A stretch of 64,000 nt of DNA. Source: Candidatus Bipolaricaulota bacterium. GTDB lineage: Bacteria > Bipolaricaulota > Bipolaricaulia > RBG-16-55-9 > DRXL01. The DNA lies in assembly GCA_025060395.1 (NCBI GenBank), contig JANXCC010000002.1, positions 1 through 64,000 on the forward strand, in the 5' to 3' direction. The notes under the pieces were generated by a model. It worked only from the letters and a program-made list of their open reading frames with translations, ran no database searches and was not told the origin of the DNA. This document shows positions 1-8,471 of this stretch, one piece after another (position 1 is the first letter of the stretch; each line of letters starts with the position of its first letter). A program made the translations under genes and the position numbers.

Positions 1-1620
1 GGCGCCGCCGACTTGGACGGTGCGGGTCTGGCCGTTGGAGAAGTTGAGCGTGAACGTCCCCACAACGCAGATGTTGGACGGCCCCGTCCAGATCGCCGAA
101 TAGATGCCATCCCCCGCGTAGAGGTCTCCTGATACGGCTTCATTGCCGTCGTCCAAGAGATTGAGCACCGTCCCACCGGGGTTGATGGTCACGCTGATCG
201 GGCCGGCAGGGTTCTCGCAGTTGACCCAATAGACGGCGATGAGCATGGGCCAACTCGCTGTGCCCATCGGGCGCCAGACCCCAAAGAACGGCACGTTATT
301 GCACGTAAGCGCGTTATACGCGTTGATGCGTCGGTCGCTGATCGTGACGTTCTGCATCCCCGACGTCACGTCGCCCGTCGCCAAGATGCGATTGCGAATC
401 TGATACCAATTGAACGCTGGGAACTGGGCTTTGATCAGCGCTGCTAAGCCGGTCACGTGCGGGGTGGCCATCGAGGTCCCGCTGTAGGTGCTGTAGGTAT
501 TGTTGGGCGTCGTGCTGAGGATGCTCGCCCCCGGAGCGCCGACGTGCACGGTGTAGCGCCCGTAGTTGGAGAAGCTGGCCCGCGCGTCGGTGTGGGTCGT
601 GGCGGCGACCGCGATCATATTGGGCAGGAAGTAGCTCGCGGGCAGGAAGAGCGCCGTGTCGTTGTTGAGGTTGGAGTTGCCCGCCGCGGCGATGAAGAGA
701 ATCCCCGCGTTCATGTGCGATTTGATCGCGTCATAGAGCGCTTGGGAGAAGCCGCCGCCGCCCCAGGAGTTATTGGTGGCAATGACCGGAACGGGATGAT
801 TGGTGCGCTGCTTCAAGTTGAGAATGTACTGCAAGCACGCGATCGCCCCGGCGGTCGTCCCGGAGCCTAAATCGCTCAAGAACTTGCAGTGTCCGACCTT
901 CACGTTCCAGTTGACGCCCACGACGCCAACGTTGTTATTGCCCACGGCCCCGATCGTCCCGTGGACGTGGGTGCCGTGGCCGTCGCCGTCGAAGGGATTA
1001 GTGTCGTTATAGTACGTATCGATGCCATAGACGTCGTCAACGTAGCCGTTGTTGTCATCGTCGACATTATTGCCAGGGATCTCGCCGGGGTTAGTCCAGG
1101 TGTTGGCCACCAAGTCGGGATGGTTGTAGTCCACCCCGGTGTCGATGACGAAGACGACGACGCTGGAGCTGCCCGTCGTGATATCCCACGCTTCAACGGC
1201 GTCAATGTCAGCATCGGGGGTGCCGCCGGTCTGCCCGGTGTTGTGGAGCCCCCACAGCTGATTGAACATTGAGTCATTAGGTGTCAGCTGTACCTGCTGG
1301 GCCTTTTTGTGAATATAGTTGGGCTCAGCGTAGAGCACGTTGGGATTGGCTTTGTAGAGCGCGATAGCCTCGGAGACGCTTATAGGTAGCTTCACGCGCT
1401 GGAGGTTGGGCACGATCTGAAACTCTTGTAACACATGTGCCCCAATCGCAGCATGGATCTGATTGATCACTGTCCTGGGAGTCTCTTGCTTAAAGCGCAC
1501 GAGCAACTCGTCTTTGACGTACTCATAGAGGAGAGGCTCTTTCTGCCCCTGGACGGCCCACCCTCCCAGAGCCACGGAGAGCAAGAGCAGCCCTATGAAG
1601 ATCCTTTTGGCAAGGCGCAT
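1..1620 (-). CDS. Secreted S8 (subtilisin-family) serine protease, 3' end cut by window edge
   Basis: The frame is open from ATG 1620 down to base 1 (540 codons, no stop), so the C-terminus lies outside the window. Residues 1-27 form a signal peptide (MRLAKR, then a hydrophobic run). Residues 30-100 look like a fervidolysin-type propeptide (YVKDELLVRF). The subtilase catalytic domain follows: Asp160 in VIDTGVDYNHPDL, His215 in GHGTHVHGTIG, oxyanion Asn283 in NNSWGGG and Ser383 in GTSMATPHVTG, all intact and correctly ordered. After about residue 420 a beta-rich domain begins. The start has a strong SD (GAGGAGG) 6-7 nt upstream. It is expected to be exported and to digest protein extracellularly or in the periplasm. 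Family assignment is firm; substrate is unknown. Confidence 0.95.
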   Translation of the reverse strand, partial: MRLAKRIFIGLLLLSVALGGWAVQGQKEPLLYEYVKDELLVRFKQETPRTVINQIHAAIGAHVLQEFQIVPNLQRVKLPISVSEAIALYKANPNVLYAEPNYIHKKAQQVQLTPNDSMFNQLWGLHNTGQTGGTPDADIDAVEAWDITTGSSSVVVFVIDTGVDYNHPDLVANTWTNPGEIPGNNVDDDNNGYVDDVYGIDTYYNDTNPFDGDGHGTHVHGTIGAVGNNNVGVVGVNWNVKVGHCKFLSDLGSGTTAGAIACLQYILNLKQRTNHPVPVIATNNSWGGGGFSQALYDAIKSHMNAGILFIAAAGNSNLNNDTALFLPASYFLPNMIAVAATTHTDARASFSNYGRYTVHVGAPGASILSTTPNNTYSTYSGTSMATPHVTGLAALIKAQFPAFNWYQIRNRILATGDVTSGMQNVTISDRRINAYNALTCNNVPFFGVWRPMGTASWPMLIAVYWVNCENPAGPISVTINPGGTVLNLLDDGNEAVSGDLYAGDGIYSAIWTGPSNICVVGTFTLNFSNGQTRTVQVGGA

Positions 1621-1637
1621 AGTGACCTCCTCTTTTT

Positions 1638-1682
1638 TTAGGGAATCCTCTCACCTCAACTGAGGGCGTGAGGATTCTCGTG
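1638..1682 (-). promoter_or_regulatory. Hairpin in the leader of the S8 protease gene
   Basis: GAATCCTCTCAC (1643-1654) pairs with GTGAGGATTC (1668-1677) through a small bulge, and CTC/GAG continues the stem. It lies between the stop of the upstream minus-strand gene (1683) and the SD of the protease. No T-run follows on either strand at the right distance, so it is not a standard intrinsic terminator. It could be an mRNA-stabilising or processing hairpin between two cotranscribed genes. Confidence 0.4.
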
Positions 1683-3071
1683 TTAGCGCAGGACGACCTG
1701 GATCTCGATCAGGCCAGTACCCTCGCTCAAGGGTTCAAGCGCCTTGCCGATCACTGCCCCAATACACTTGGATGCTTCAGGGCACTTCATAGCGTAGCCT
1801 GGAATGGGCGAGCTGACGAGGAGATCGCCGACTCGGATCGCACCAAACTTGGCCGTCGCTTTCACGGGGACGCGGCCAGCGAGCGCCAAGATCGGGCGAG
1901 TGTCCGTGCCCAGAGCGTCGGCGTTGCCCAAGATCACGCCCGGAGCCGTGGAGATGACTCCAGCGACGCGCGTGCTGATCGCTTCGCGGGCCTTGCGGAA
2001 CTTGCCCGGATTCTCTGGGTCGATCTCGACGACATCCCCAGGTTCGACAGCTTCGCTGACGTCGATGCGTTCCGCGACGTCGGCACCGCCGCCTTGGAAG
2101 TTCCCGTCGGCGTAGACATTGCCTGTGGTGCGCTCGACGCGGAAGATGAGATTCGTCCCGCCCTGAGTGTTGTAGATCTCTAGAGCATTCTGGCCACTCG
2201 AGCTATCAATGCGCAGGCCCGGTTGGTTCGCGGTGTTGTTGATGTGCACCAGAGCTGAAGGGCTCTGGGTGCCAACACCAAGATTGCCGGTGCTCGTTAA
2301 TCGCATCCGTTCTACTTCGAAGGTGTCTCCTATTCCCTTAGTAGAGAATGCAAACGCCCCAGCCCCGCCTCCACTAGGACTCTCCAGCACCCCTCTAGCT
2401 CCTGCTACGTTGATATACGTTCCATCCCCTCGCTTCAGCCGGAAGGTAAAAGCTACAGCATCATTAGCTGTCGGTGTGGGCGCGTTGTCACGCTCTAGAA
2501 GAAAAGCATTACGGTTCAGACCATCCCCTGCGGCTATGCGGGTGAAGGCTGCTGGAGTAGCGGTATCTATCACCTGAATCTTGTTCGTTGGGGTATCGGT
2601 GCCCACGCCCAACTGCCCGCTGATAAACCAATCTGTGGCATTATAAGCGAGAGGAGCTAACCGTTCCCTGACGAGCTGTCCTACTGTGATCCCGCTCAGC
2701 GGCGGAGCAGCTACCCCTTTGCCGCGCAGTACGGCAAGCTTCCCCAGTCTCTTGGTGACGGTGCCGGAGGGGTCTTTAACGGTGACGATGTAAAGATAGA
2801 CCCCGTTGGCTACCGGTTGGCCCTGGTTGTTCAACAGCTTCCAATCCAGGGCGTTGCTCAAGACCGGGCCCGAATCAAAAACCTCCTGCCCGGAGAGCGC
2901 AAGAATCTCGACGTGCAGCTCCTTGACTGAGCCTTGGGCGGAGAAGCGCACCGCGTCGCTATAAGGGGTCACGGTGAGAGAGACCGGCTGGGCTAAGGCT
3001 CCAAAACCCAGCGCCAAGACAAAGGCTAACCCGATCAGAAGACTTCGGGAAACCTGCCGCTGCATCATCAT
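1683..3071 (-). CDS. Secreted modular protein with gliding-motility/FlgD-like and tail-fibre-like segments
   Basis: 462 aa. Residues 1-28 are a signal peptide ending ALGFGALAQ. Residues 30-115 resemble the FlgD-type Ig-like fold (GVYLYIVTVKDPSG), common near secretion or anchoring modules. Two LGVGT repeats (about residues 150 and 265) are of the kind seen in trimeric fibre proteins. The C-terminal third (ADVAERIDVSEAVEPGDVV through GLIEIQVVLR) matches a domain widespread in secreted fibre-like proteins of environmental bacteria. SD AAGGAGG lies about 9 nt upstream of ATG 3071. It is probably a cell-surface structural protein; no catalytic motif is visible. It has its own promoter and so is not clearly part of the upstream polysaccharide operon. 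Confidence 0.8.
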   Translation of the reverse strand: MMMQRQVSRSLLIGLAFVLALGFGALAQPVSLTVTPYSDAVRFSAQGSVKELHVEILALSGQEVFDSGPVLSNALDWKLLNNQGQPVANGVYLYIVTVKDPSGTVTKRLGKLAVLRGKGVAAPPLSGITVGQLVRERLAPLAYNATDWFISGQLGVGTDTPTNKIQVIDTATPAAFTRIAAGDGLNRNAFLLERDNAPTPTANDAVAFTFRLKRGDGTYINVAGARGVLESPSGGGAGAFAFSTKGIGDTFEVERMRLTSTGNLGVGTQSPSALVHINNTANQPGLRIDSSSGQNALEIYNTQGGTNLIFRVERTTGNVYADGNFQGGGADVAERIDVSEAVEPGDVVEIDPENPGKFRKAREAISTRVAGVISTAPGVILGNADALGTDTRPILALAGRVPVKATAKFGAIRVGDLLVSSPIPGYAMKCPEASKCIGAVIGKALEPLSEGTGLIEIQVVLR

Positions 3072-3107
3072 GATGCTGTGCCTCCTTCTTTTGTAAGTTG
3101 TGGCTGT

Positions 3108-3137
3108 ATTTTACATTACGTACCCCATTTTTGTCTA
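3108..3137 (-). promoter_or_regulatory. Sigma-70-type promoter for the secreted modular protein
   Basis: Minus strand TAGACA (3137-3132), 18-nt spacer, TAAAAT (3113-3108). It lies in the gap after the polysaccharide cluster, 37 nt before the start at 3071. Confidence 0.5.
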
Positions 3138-3159
3138 GAGCTCAAAGCTATGACGACAA

Positions 3160-4335
3160 CTATAATAAGCTCTGCAGCAGCTTCTCATAAGCCTCTATTG
3201 CCGTGGATAAGTCAAACTGCGCTATGCGCTCGCGGCCCCTTCGAGCCAACTCTGTGCGTAGCAGTTCATCTGAGAGCAGTCGCTCTATCCCCCAAGCTAG
3301 AGCCTTTGGATCACCTGGAGACACAATCAAACCAGCTCGCCCATCGTCTAAGTACTCGCGCACCCCAGGTGAGCAATCGGTTGCAACGATGGGAAGTCCC
3401 AGTGCCATCGCTTCTCCGATCACGTTAGGCATCCCTTCCGTCAGCGATGAGAGCACAAAGAGATCAGCTCGAGCCATGTACTTCCATGGGTTCTCTTGAA
3501 AGCCCAGGAGCGCGACCCGTTCAGCTAAGCCTAATGCTGTAATCAAGCGTTCTAGCGAAGAGCGCTCCTCGCCTTCACCGATGATCACAAGCTTCGTTGG
3601 GAGGGAGAGTTGAGCGACAGCTTGAATCAAGAGATCGAATCCCTTGAGCTTAACCAGACGGCCTACAGCAACGATGAGGAAATGCTCTCGACTTCCAAAC
3701 CAGGCATGATCGACGGGCTCTTGGGCACGCGCGTGTAGGCTGCGCTCATCTATAGGGTTGTAGATCATAACAATCTTGTGCGCAGGGATGCCGAAGCTCT
3801 CTATAAGATCGCGTTTGATGCCGTGGGCGACAGCGACAATGACATCAGCCCTAGGATACAAAAGCCGGATAAGCCATCTCAGCAAGAGGCGTCTGGAGCG
3901 CGTGAGGGCAGTATGCTCTAAAATCTTGCTGGTTATATCATGCACGTTGATGACCACCCTCAATCGCGGGTGAAAGACCTTAGACAGAATCGCTATAACA
4001 TTGGCTGCCGTGATGAAACTCGCAACAATAGAACACCGGTTTCGACGGGCTGACTCCGCCACTTTGTATGCGTTTCTCACTACTCGTAGCACAGATGCAG
4101 CGAAGGAGCGCTTCAATCCTGACAGCGCTGGGTCCCATTCTTCTCGCTCAACTTCAAGTACAGGGATAGCCGGTCCTACCTGATGCAATAGAGGTCCTCG
4201 ACGAGATTGCAAGAGCAAAAATTTTTCTAACGAATCCAGGTGATTCAGGTAATTCAAACAAGCGCGCTCTGCACCCCCAGCTTCCAAGGTGGGGATGAAG
4301 AACAACACCCTTGAGGAGTTGCGTGGCGCAGTCAT
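3160..4335 (-). CDS. GT-B glycosyltransferase, family 4
   Basis: 391 aa from ATG 4335 (MTAPRNSSRVLFFIPTLEAGG). The N-terminal GGAER motif and the C-terminal donor-site block GLPIVATDCSPGVREYLDDG, with EGMPNVIGEAM just before it, are typical of GT4 retaining enzymes that use nucleotide sugars. A GTG at 4395 would lengthen the protein by 20 unlike-family residues and overlap the upstream gene, so I prefer the ATG. It is the last gene of the minus-strand polysaccharide operon, following a methyltransferase gene. It probably adds one sugar to the repeat unit or cap; donor and acceptor cannot be read from sequence. Confidence 0.88.
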   Translation of the reverse strand: MTAPRNSSRVLFFIPTLEAGGAERACLNYLNHLDSLEKFLLLQSRRGPLLHQVGPAIPVLEVEREEWDPALSGLKRSFAASVLRVVRNAYKVAESARRNRCSIVASFITAANVIAILSKVFHPRLRVVINVHDITSKILEHTALTRSRRLLLRWLIRLLYPRADVIVAVAHGIKRDLIESFGIPAHKIVMIYNPIDERSLHARAQEPVDHAWFGSREHFLIVAVGRLVKLKGFDLLIQAVAQLSLPTKLVIIGEGEERSSLERLITALGLAERVALLGFQENPWKYMARADLFVLSSLTEGMPNVIGEAMALGLPIVATDCSPGVREYLDDGRAGLIVSPGDPKALAWGIERLLSDELLRTELARRGRERIAQFDLSTAIEAYEKLLQSLL

Positions 4336-4375
4336 TGGTCTCTTCGAGAGCTTGCACCGATATGAGTCTATACGA

Positions 4376-5026
4376 TCAGCGTCTCTTTTCTCCACACGGG
4401 AACCACTGTGCCAACCGGGCGCGCAAGCTCTCCCTCAACCTCTTTGCAGGCTTGGGACAGAAGCGTAACAGGCGAAATCCAGCCCAGACGACACGCTGCC
4501 CCTTGTAAAAATTTTCCGTAACGTTGGCCTCCCTTGCTATCATGCCACAGTCTATTAGCTCAGGATGACGCTGGAGAGCCACCTCAATGGCCTCTGCTAC
4601 TTCGAAATAGTGTGCATCATGCAATAAGATATAGCCCCCTTCTTGCAAGAACGGAAGCACCCCTTCTATATCTTTGAGGACATATTCAAAGCCATGATTG
4701 CCGTCAATGAATACGAAATCGAAAGGGGATTTAGTGAGATTGAAGGCCTGTAGCAAGGCCTCAGGCGATGGCTGTGCTATGAGTATGGCTCTATGGGCCA
4801 TGCGCGCCCAATCCTCGGGAGCGATCTGAGGGGAAGGATCGACGATCACCAGATGGCCTGAGCCAAGCTGATCAAGAGCCGCGCATATGATCAGAGCCGA
4901 CCCTCCTCGTGCTGTTCCAATCTCTAGACAGCGCTGAGGTCGAAGGCCATAGATCAAGGCATAGAGTAGTAACCTTTCTGAAGTTGCTAGCATCGCCGGA
5001 GCTGTATGAATAATTTCAAGGTTCAT
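4376..5026 (-). CDS. Class I SAM-dependent methyltransferase (Methyltransf_24-like)
   Basis: 216 aa. Motif I is CLEIGTARGGSAL (about residues 36-48), motif II is HLVIVDPSP, and DFVFIDGNHGFEYV with LHDAHYF is characteristic of the Methyltransf_24/cephalosporin-hydroxylase-like group found in LPS and capsule clusters. ATG 5026 overlaps the TGA of the upstream glycosyltransferase (ATGA) and is preceded by GGGAGG, so a longer reading upstream is rejected. It probably methylates a sugar or caps the glycan. Its position among glycosyltransferases supports that; the exact acceptor is unknown. Confidence 0.85.
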   Translation of the reverse strand: MNLEIIHTAPAMLATSERLLLYALIYGLRPQRCLEIGTARGGSALIICAALDQLGSGHLVIVDPSPQIAPEDWARMAHRAILIAQPSPEALLQAFNLTKSPFDFVFIDGNHGFEYVLKDIEGVLPFLQEGGYILLHDAHYFEVAEAIEVALQRHPELIDCGMIAREANVTENFYKGQRVVWAGFRLLRFCPKPAKRLRESLRARLAQWFPCGEKRR

Positions 5027-7365
5027 TGTGCCTCCCGGAGTATAAGCTTGGCTATCCTTCTGACGGCCCGGTAGCCGAATTTGGCTATCTTGCGCGCTAC
5101 AACGCCACGCCTTCCTGGGATGTCGTTTAAACGCTTGTTCAACTGAGTTGCTATCGCCGTTATCTCTGCTACTATAGCCGATGGAGCAAAGTCGCTCATG
5201 GTGCTCACGGGGGTATCCACTAGTTGAGGCCACGGCACATTTGCCCCTGGATGAGGCCACAGGTACGCTGGCCCATTAGCGTTTTGAAGGTTAAATAGCT
5301 CCACCCCGTGCTCTTGATAGATATGGGGGTGACGATGAGAGATGAGATCATATAAATAGAGGGCTTGGTTGGCATTCATGCGTCGGAGCATAGATCCTGG
5401 ACGTACGCGGTAACGCACCAAGAATTGAGGAATACTCACCCCTACACAACCCGCTGCTACCATGCGAATCCAACCTTCGTAATCCTCTAGCGCATACTCC
5501 ATCTCTGGGCTATGCCAGCCATACGCTAGCCAGCTGGAACGCTTGACGACCACCCCTGTGATGGAACATATGTTATGGCCAAGCAGATAGGGAAACTCGG
5601 TATTCCATGTGATCCACGCTCCCTGAGCATCGCCAAACTCTCTTAACCAGCTGTATACGAAGTCCACATTCTCGTATGATTTCAAGATCTCTATAGCTCG
5701 AGCAAAGAACTCGGGCTCCACCGCATCATCAGCATCAAGAAAGGCGAGGAACTCTCCGCGTGCTGCCAGCGTGCCGGTGTTTCGTGCCGTGGCTAGCCCC
5801 TGGTTATGCCGATGATGGATAACACGCACCCGAGGATCAGCATAATGTTCAATGCGTCGCAGCACTTTAATACTAAGAGGATCGTCGCTTGCGTCATTGA
5901 CTATGATGGCCTCTAGCGGGTGATAAGTGGAGCCAAGGACACTGTCAAGAGCCTCCTGGAGATAGGGACCTAGGTTATAGAAGGGGATCACTACGGATAG
6001 CAAATCGGGCACGTATTCGTCTTTAGAGGGCTTTCCTGGAGGTGGGGACGTCTTCTTCTTCAGAGAGATAGTGGGAAAGACCTTGCAAGGCATGCTGGCC
6101 CTATATTGTTCAATGACTTGTTGATAATGGGCAAGCCGCTGCGGGATCACTTTGCGAGGGTCTGTTAGTTCGCGAATACGCTGAGCTGCTCGAAGCCCCA
6201 TTTGCTGGTTTTCCTCAACAGACATAGCCAGTACTCTTGTGAGAGCTCGCTCCCAATCTCCCGGTATAGCCCAATCGAAGAGCAGCCCATAGCGTCCATC
6301 GGCTTCTATCATCTCTGCTTGCCCCCCTGCCGTAGAAGCGATTACTACCTTGCCTAGCGCCATAGCTTCTATGCAGACATTTGGGAAGTTCTCCCATATT
6401 GAGGGGACCACTACGGCCCAGGCTCTGGCATAGCGTTTGTAGAGTTCTTTTTGGGGTAGAGGCTCTTTCGTGATAGCTAGATGGCCTGACTGAACGAATC
6501 GTCGATACTTGTTGAGCAAATACGATCTAACGGTGACCCCTTGAGGGTAGAATTCTGTATCACCTCCGATCAAGGTCAAGCGAAAATCGAGGCCCTCATC
6601 CCAAAGCCGTGCGCACGCTTGGACCAGAGGGAGTACCCCTTTGCGAATTTCTAGGCGTCCCCCGTACACGATATCCCCTGGCTGAGGCTGAGGAGAAGCA
6701 GCGAGCACCTCTTCAAAATCTTCAAATCTGTACGGATAGGGGATCACTTCAATAGGGAGTGATCGCTGGAGTGTTGAGCATACGCAGTCCTTCAAATAGC
6801 GGGAGGGCGAGAGCAAACCATCTGCCGCGAGAATGCAAAACTTCTCCATCTCCCCAATCCAGTAGAGAGGTAGCTTATAGCGGGGAAATTGGTTGATGCG
6901 ATAGACTTCAAACATTGGGCTATGTAGGTGTATCAAGATTGGTAGCCTGGCGGCTAGTCTGTCTCGCGTCAGGCGTCTCTGCAAGATAAAATAAGCAATG
7001 CCCAAAAAATCCTGGCATTCTATGATGTCTGGTAACTCTGGTTCTTCCGAGAGTCTGCGAAGGAGTTCTTCAGCGAATTGATAGCTGAGAGCTGGCCCCC
7101 ACGACATAACGTTGAAGGGAAAGGCTGGATGATCGTCTGCTTTTCCGCCTGTAGGTGAGGGAGCCGACAGTTCTGAGATTCGATCTCGAAACCGAATAAC
7201 TCGTACACCCTCAGGGGTATATTCCTCGCCCTGTCTATGACGGTCGTAGACCAACACGGTGACTTTGTGTCCTGCTTGTGCGAGTAGGCGACTTATGTTG
7301 CCTAGATAGGTACTCACTCCTCCAGGGAAAGGAGGGTATTCTGTTCCTAGAAACCAGATGTTCAT
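5023..7365 (-). CDS. Bifunctional glycosyltransferase: GT4 (GT-B) fused to GT2 (GT-A)
   Basis: 780 aa. Residues 1-430 are a GT-B/GT4 module (MNIWFLGTEYPPFPGGVSTY at the N-terminus; ENFPNVCIEAMALGKVVIAS donor site). Residues about 453-700 are a GT-A/GT2 module (LLSVVIPFYNLGPYLQEAL, then FLDADDAVEPEF with the DxD-like metal site). ATG 7365 has SD AAGGAG. The stop overlaps the methyltransferase start. Two linkages are probably made by one polypeptide in series, as in other two-domain capsule synthases. Both modules keep their signature residues, so neither looks dead. Confidence 0.9.
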   Translation of the reverse strand: MNIWFLGTEYPPFPGGVSTYLGNISRLLAQAGHKVTVLVYDRHRQGEEYTPEGVRVIRFRDRISELSAPSPTGGKADDHPAFPFNVMSWGPALSYQFAEELLRRLSEEPELPDIIECQDFLGIAYFILQRRLTRDRLAARLPILIHLHSPMFEVYRINQFPRYKLPLYWIGEMEKFCILAADGLLSPSRYLKDCVCSTLQRSLPIEVIPYPYRFEDFEEVLAASPQPQPGDIVYGGRLEIRKGVLPLVQACARLWDEGLDFRLTLIGGDTEFYPQGVTVRSYLLNKYRRFVQSGHLAITKEPLPQKELYKRYARAWAVVVPSIWENFPNVCIEAMALGKVVIASTAGGQAEMIEADGRYGLLFDWAIPGDWERALTRVLAMSVEENQQMGLRAAQRIRELTDPRKVIPQRLAHYQQVIEQYRASMPCKVFPTISLKKKTSPPPGKPSKDEYVPDLLSVVIPFYNLGPYLQEALDSVLGSTYHPLEAIIVNDASDDPLSIKVLRRIEHYADPRVRVIHHRHNQGLATARNTGTLAARGEFLAFLDADDAVEPEFFARAIEILKSYENVDFVYSWLREFGDAQGAWITWNTEFPYLLGHNICSITGVVVKRSSWLAYGWHSPEMEYALEDYEGWIRMVAAGCVGVSIPQFLVRYRVRPGSMLRRMNANQALYLYDLISHRHPHIYQEHGVELFNLQNANGPAYLWPHPGANVPWPQLVDTPVSTMSDFAPSAIVAEITAIATQLNKRLNDIPGRRGVVARKIAKFGYRAVRRIAKLILREAQ

Positions 7366-7376
7366 ATCGCCGCTCC

Positions 7377-8471
7377 TTATTCTATTCTCAAGGCTTTCTT
7401 GATAAGGTTGTTTAGCGGAATAAGTATCCAGCCTGCTCCGTGTTGTTTCCCCCACTGATAGATGGGATTAGCCGTTTTTTGAAGCATCCTGTAGAATCTT
7501 TTTCGCCATGAGTGGCTCTCTTGTTGGGAGGTAATCAGTTGGGAGACCCAGCGTTGGAGCTCGTGCAGAGCTGCCTCTCTTCGTTCTGCTTCAGCCTGCC
7601 AATAGCTTCTCTGGTCTTCTAGGTGTTTGTGAGCTTGCTCCAGTCTGGTAATGTGAGCCTGGAGCTCTTGCAGTCTATCTGCAGCCCAGTAATTGGCACG
7701 GCGCATGTCCTCGTTCATCTGAATGAGGTAATGAAGGGATTCAGCAGTGCGTTCCGGAAACATGGCTACTATCTTCTTCAGGGCTGATAGTCGTGTTTCT
7801 TGCATGTGTAGCCAATCTCGGCTCATATTGCTGGAGTGGAGTCTATAGTATACTAGAGACTCATCGATGTAATAGGCGCGATACCCCGCGCCGGTGACGC
7901 GAAGCCACAGCTCATAATCGGCATGTCCTCCTAAAGACTCGTCAAAATAGCCTACGTCTTCCAGTACGCTGCGTCGGATAAGCACCGTGTGCGGCGTGAA
8001 ATACCCACCAGCTAATAACGAAGCAAATATATCGCCGCTCAAGAGCTGGCGCGCCTGGCCGACTCCCCCGCTTCCTACAGGAATCCCTTCTTCGTTCACC
8101 ACCATAAAATCGCAATAGACAAATCCAAAGCCTGATTCTTCTAAAAGCACCCGTGCTTGCTTCCGTATAGCTGAGCGATCGAGCCAATCGTCGGCATCGA
8201 GAAATTTGAGAAACTCTCCCTTGGACTCTTGGATACCGCGGTTGCGTGCCTGGGGCAGCCCACGGTTCTCTTGTCGGATGTACTTCAGAGCCGGATGAGA
8301 GAGATAAGGGCGAAGCTCTCTGAGCGGATTGTCGGTCGAACCGTCATCTACCACTATAACTTCCAGAGGCTCATAGTCTTGGTGCAGAGCGCTTTCTACA
8401 GCTTGAGCCACAAAACGAGCTTGCTCAAAGCAAGGGATGATGATACTCACTAATGGCAGAGCTCTTCCCAT
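7377..8471 (-). CDS. GT2 family glycosyltransferase with C-terminal coiled coil
   Basis: 364 aa. GT-A core: [18 protein letters not shown] at residues 7-24, VVDDGSTDNP, FLKFLDADDWLDRSAI, and GGHADYELWLRV as the base region. The last 100 residues are rich in Gln, Glu and Arg heptads (LQELQAHITRLEQ) and probably form a coiled coil that could dock it to another enzyme. ATG 8471 (MGRALPLVS) overlaps the previous gene by 22 nt; a GTG at 8495 is less likely because its SD would be too close. Transcribed between the phosphatase-fold gene and the GT4-GT2 gene. Confidence 0.88.
   Translation of the reverse strand: MGRALPLVSIIIPCFEQARFVAQAVESALHQDYEPLEVIVVDDGSTDNPLRELRPYLSHPALKYIRQENRGLPQARNRGIQESKGEFLKFLDADDWLDRSAIRKQARVLLEESGFGFVYCDFMVVNEEGIPVGSGGVGQARQLLSGDIFASLLAGGYFTPHTVLIRRSVLEDVGYFDESLGGHADYELWLRVTGAGYRAYYIDESLVYYRLHSSNMSRDWLHMQETRLSALKKIVAMFPERTAESLHYLIQMNEDMRRANYWAADRLQELQAHITRLEQAHKHLEDQRSYWQAEAERREAALHELQRWVSQLITSQQESHSWRKRFYRMLQKTANPIYQWGKQHGAGWILIPLNNLIKKALRIE

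Noticed and set aside
457-1277. Several open frames on both strands overlapping the S8 protease
   Set aside because: They are shadows of the protease frame, which has signal peptide, catalytic triad and SD; their translations are Arg/Val/Gly or Thr/Ser-rich without motifs.
1643-1677. Hairpin as a rho-independent terminator
   Set aside because: No T-run follows the stem on either strand; the T7 on the plus strand precedes it.
1683-3071. Prophage tail fibre
   Set aside because: LGVGT repeats and the C-terminal domain are fibre-like, but a signal peptide is present and no phage genes are nearby.
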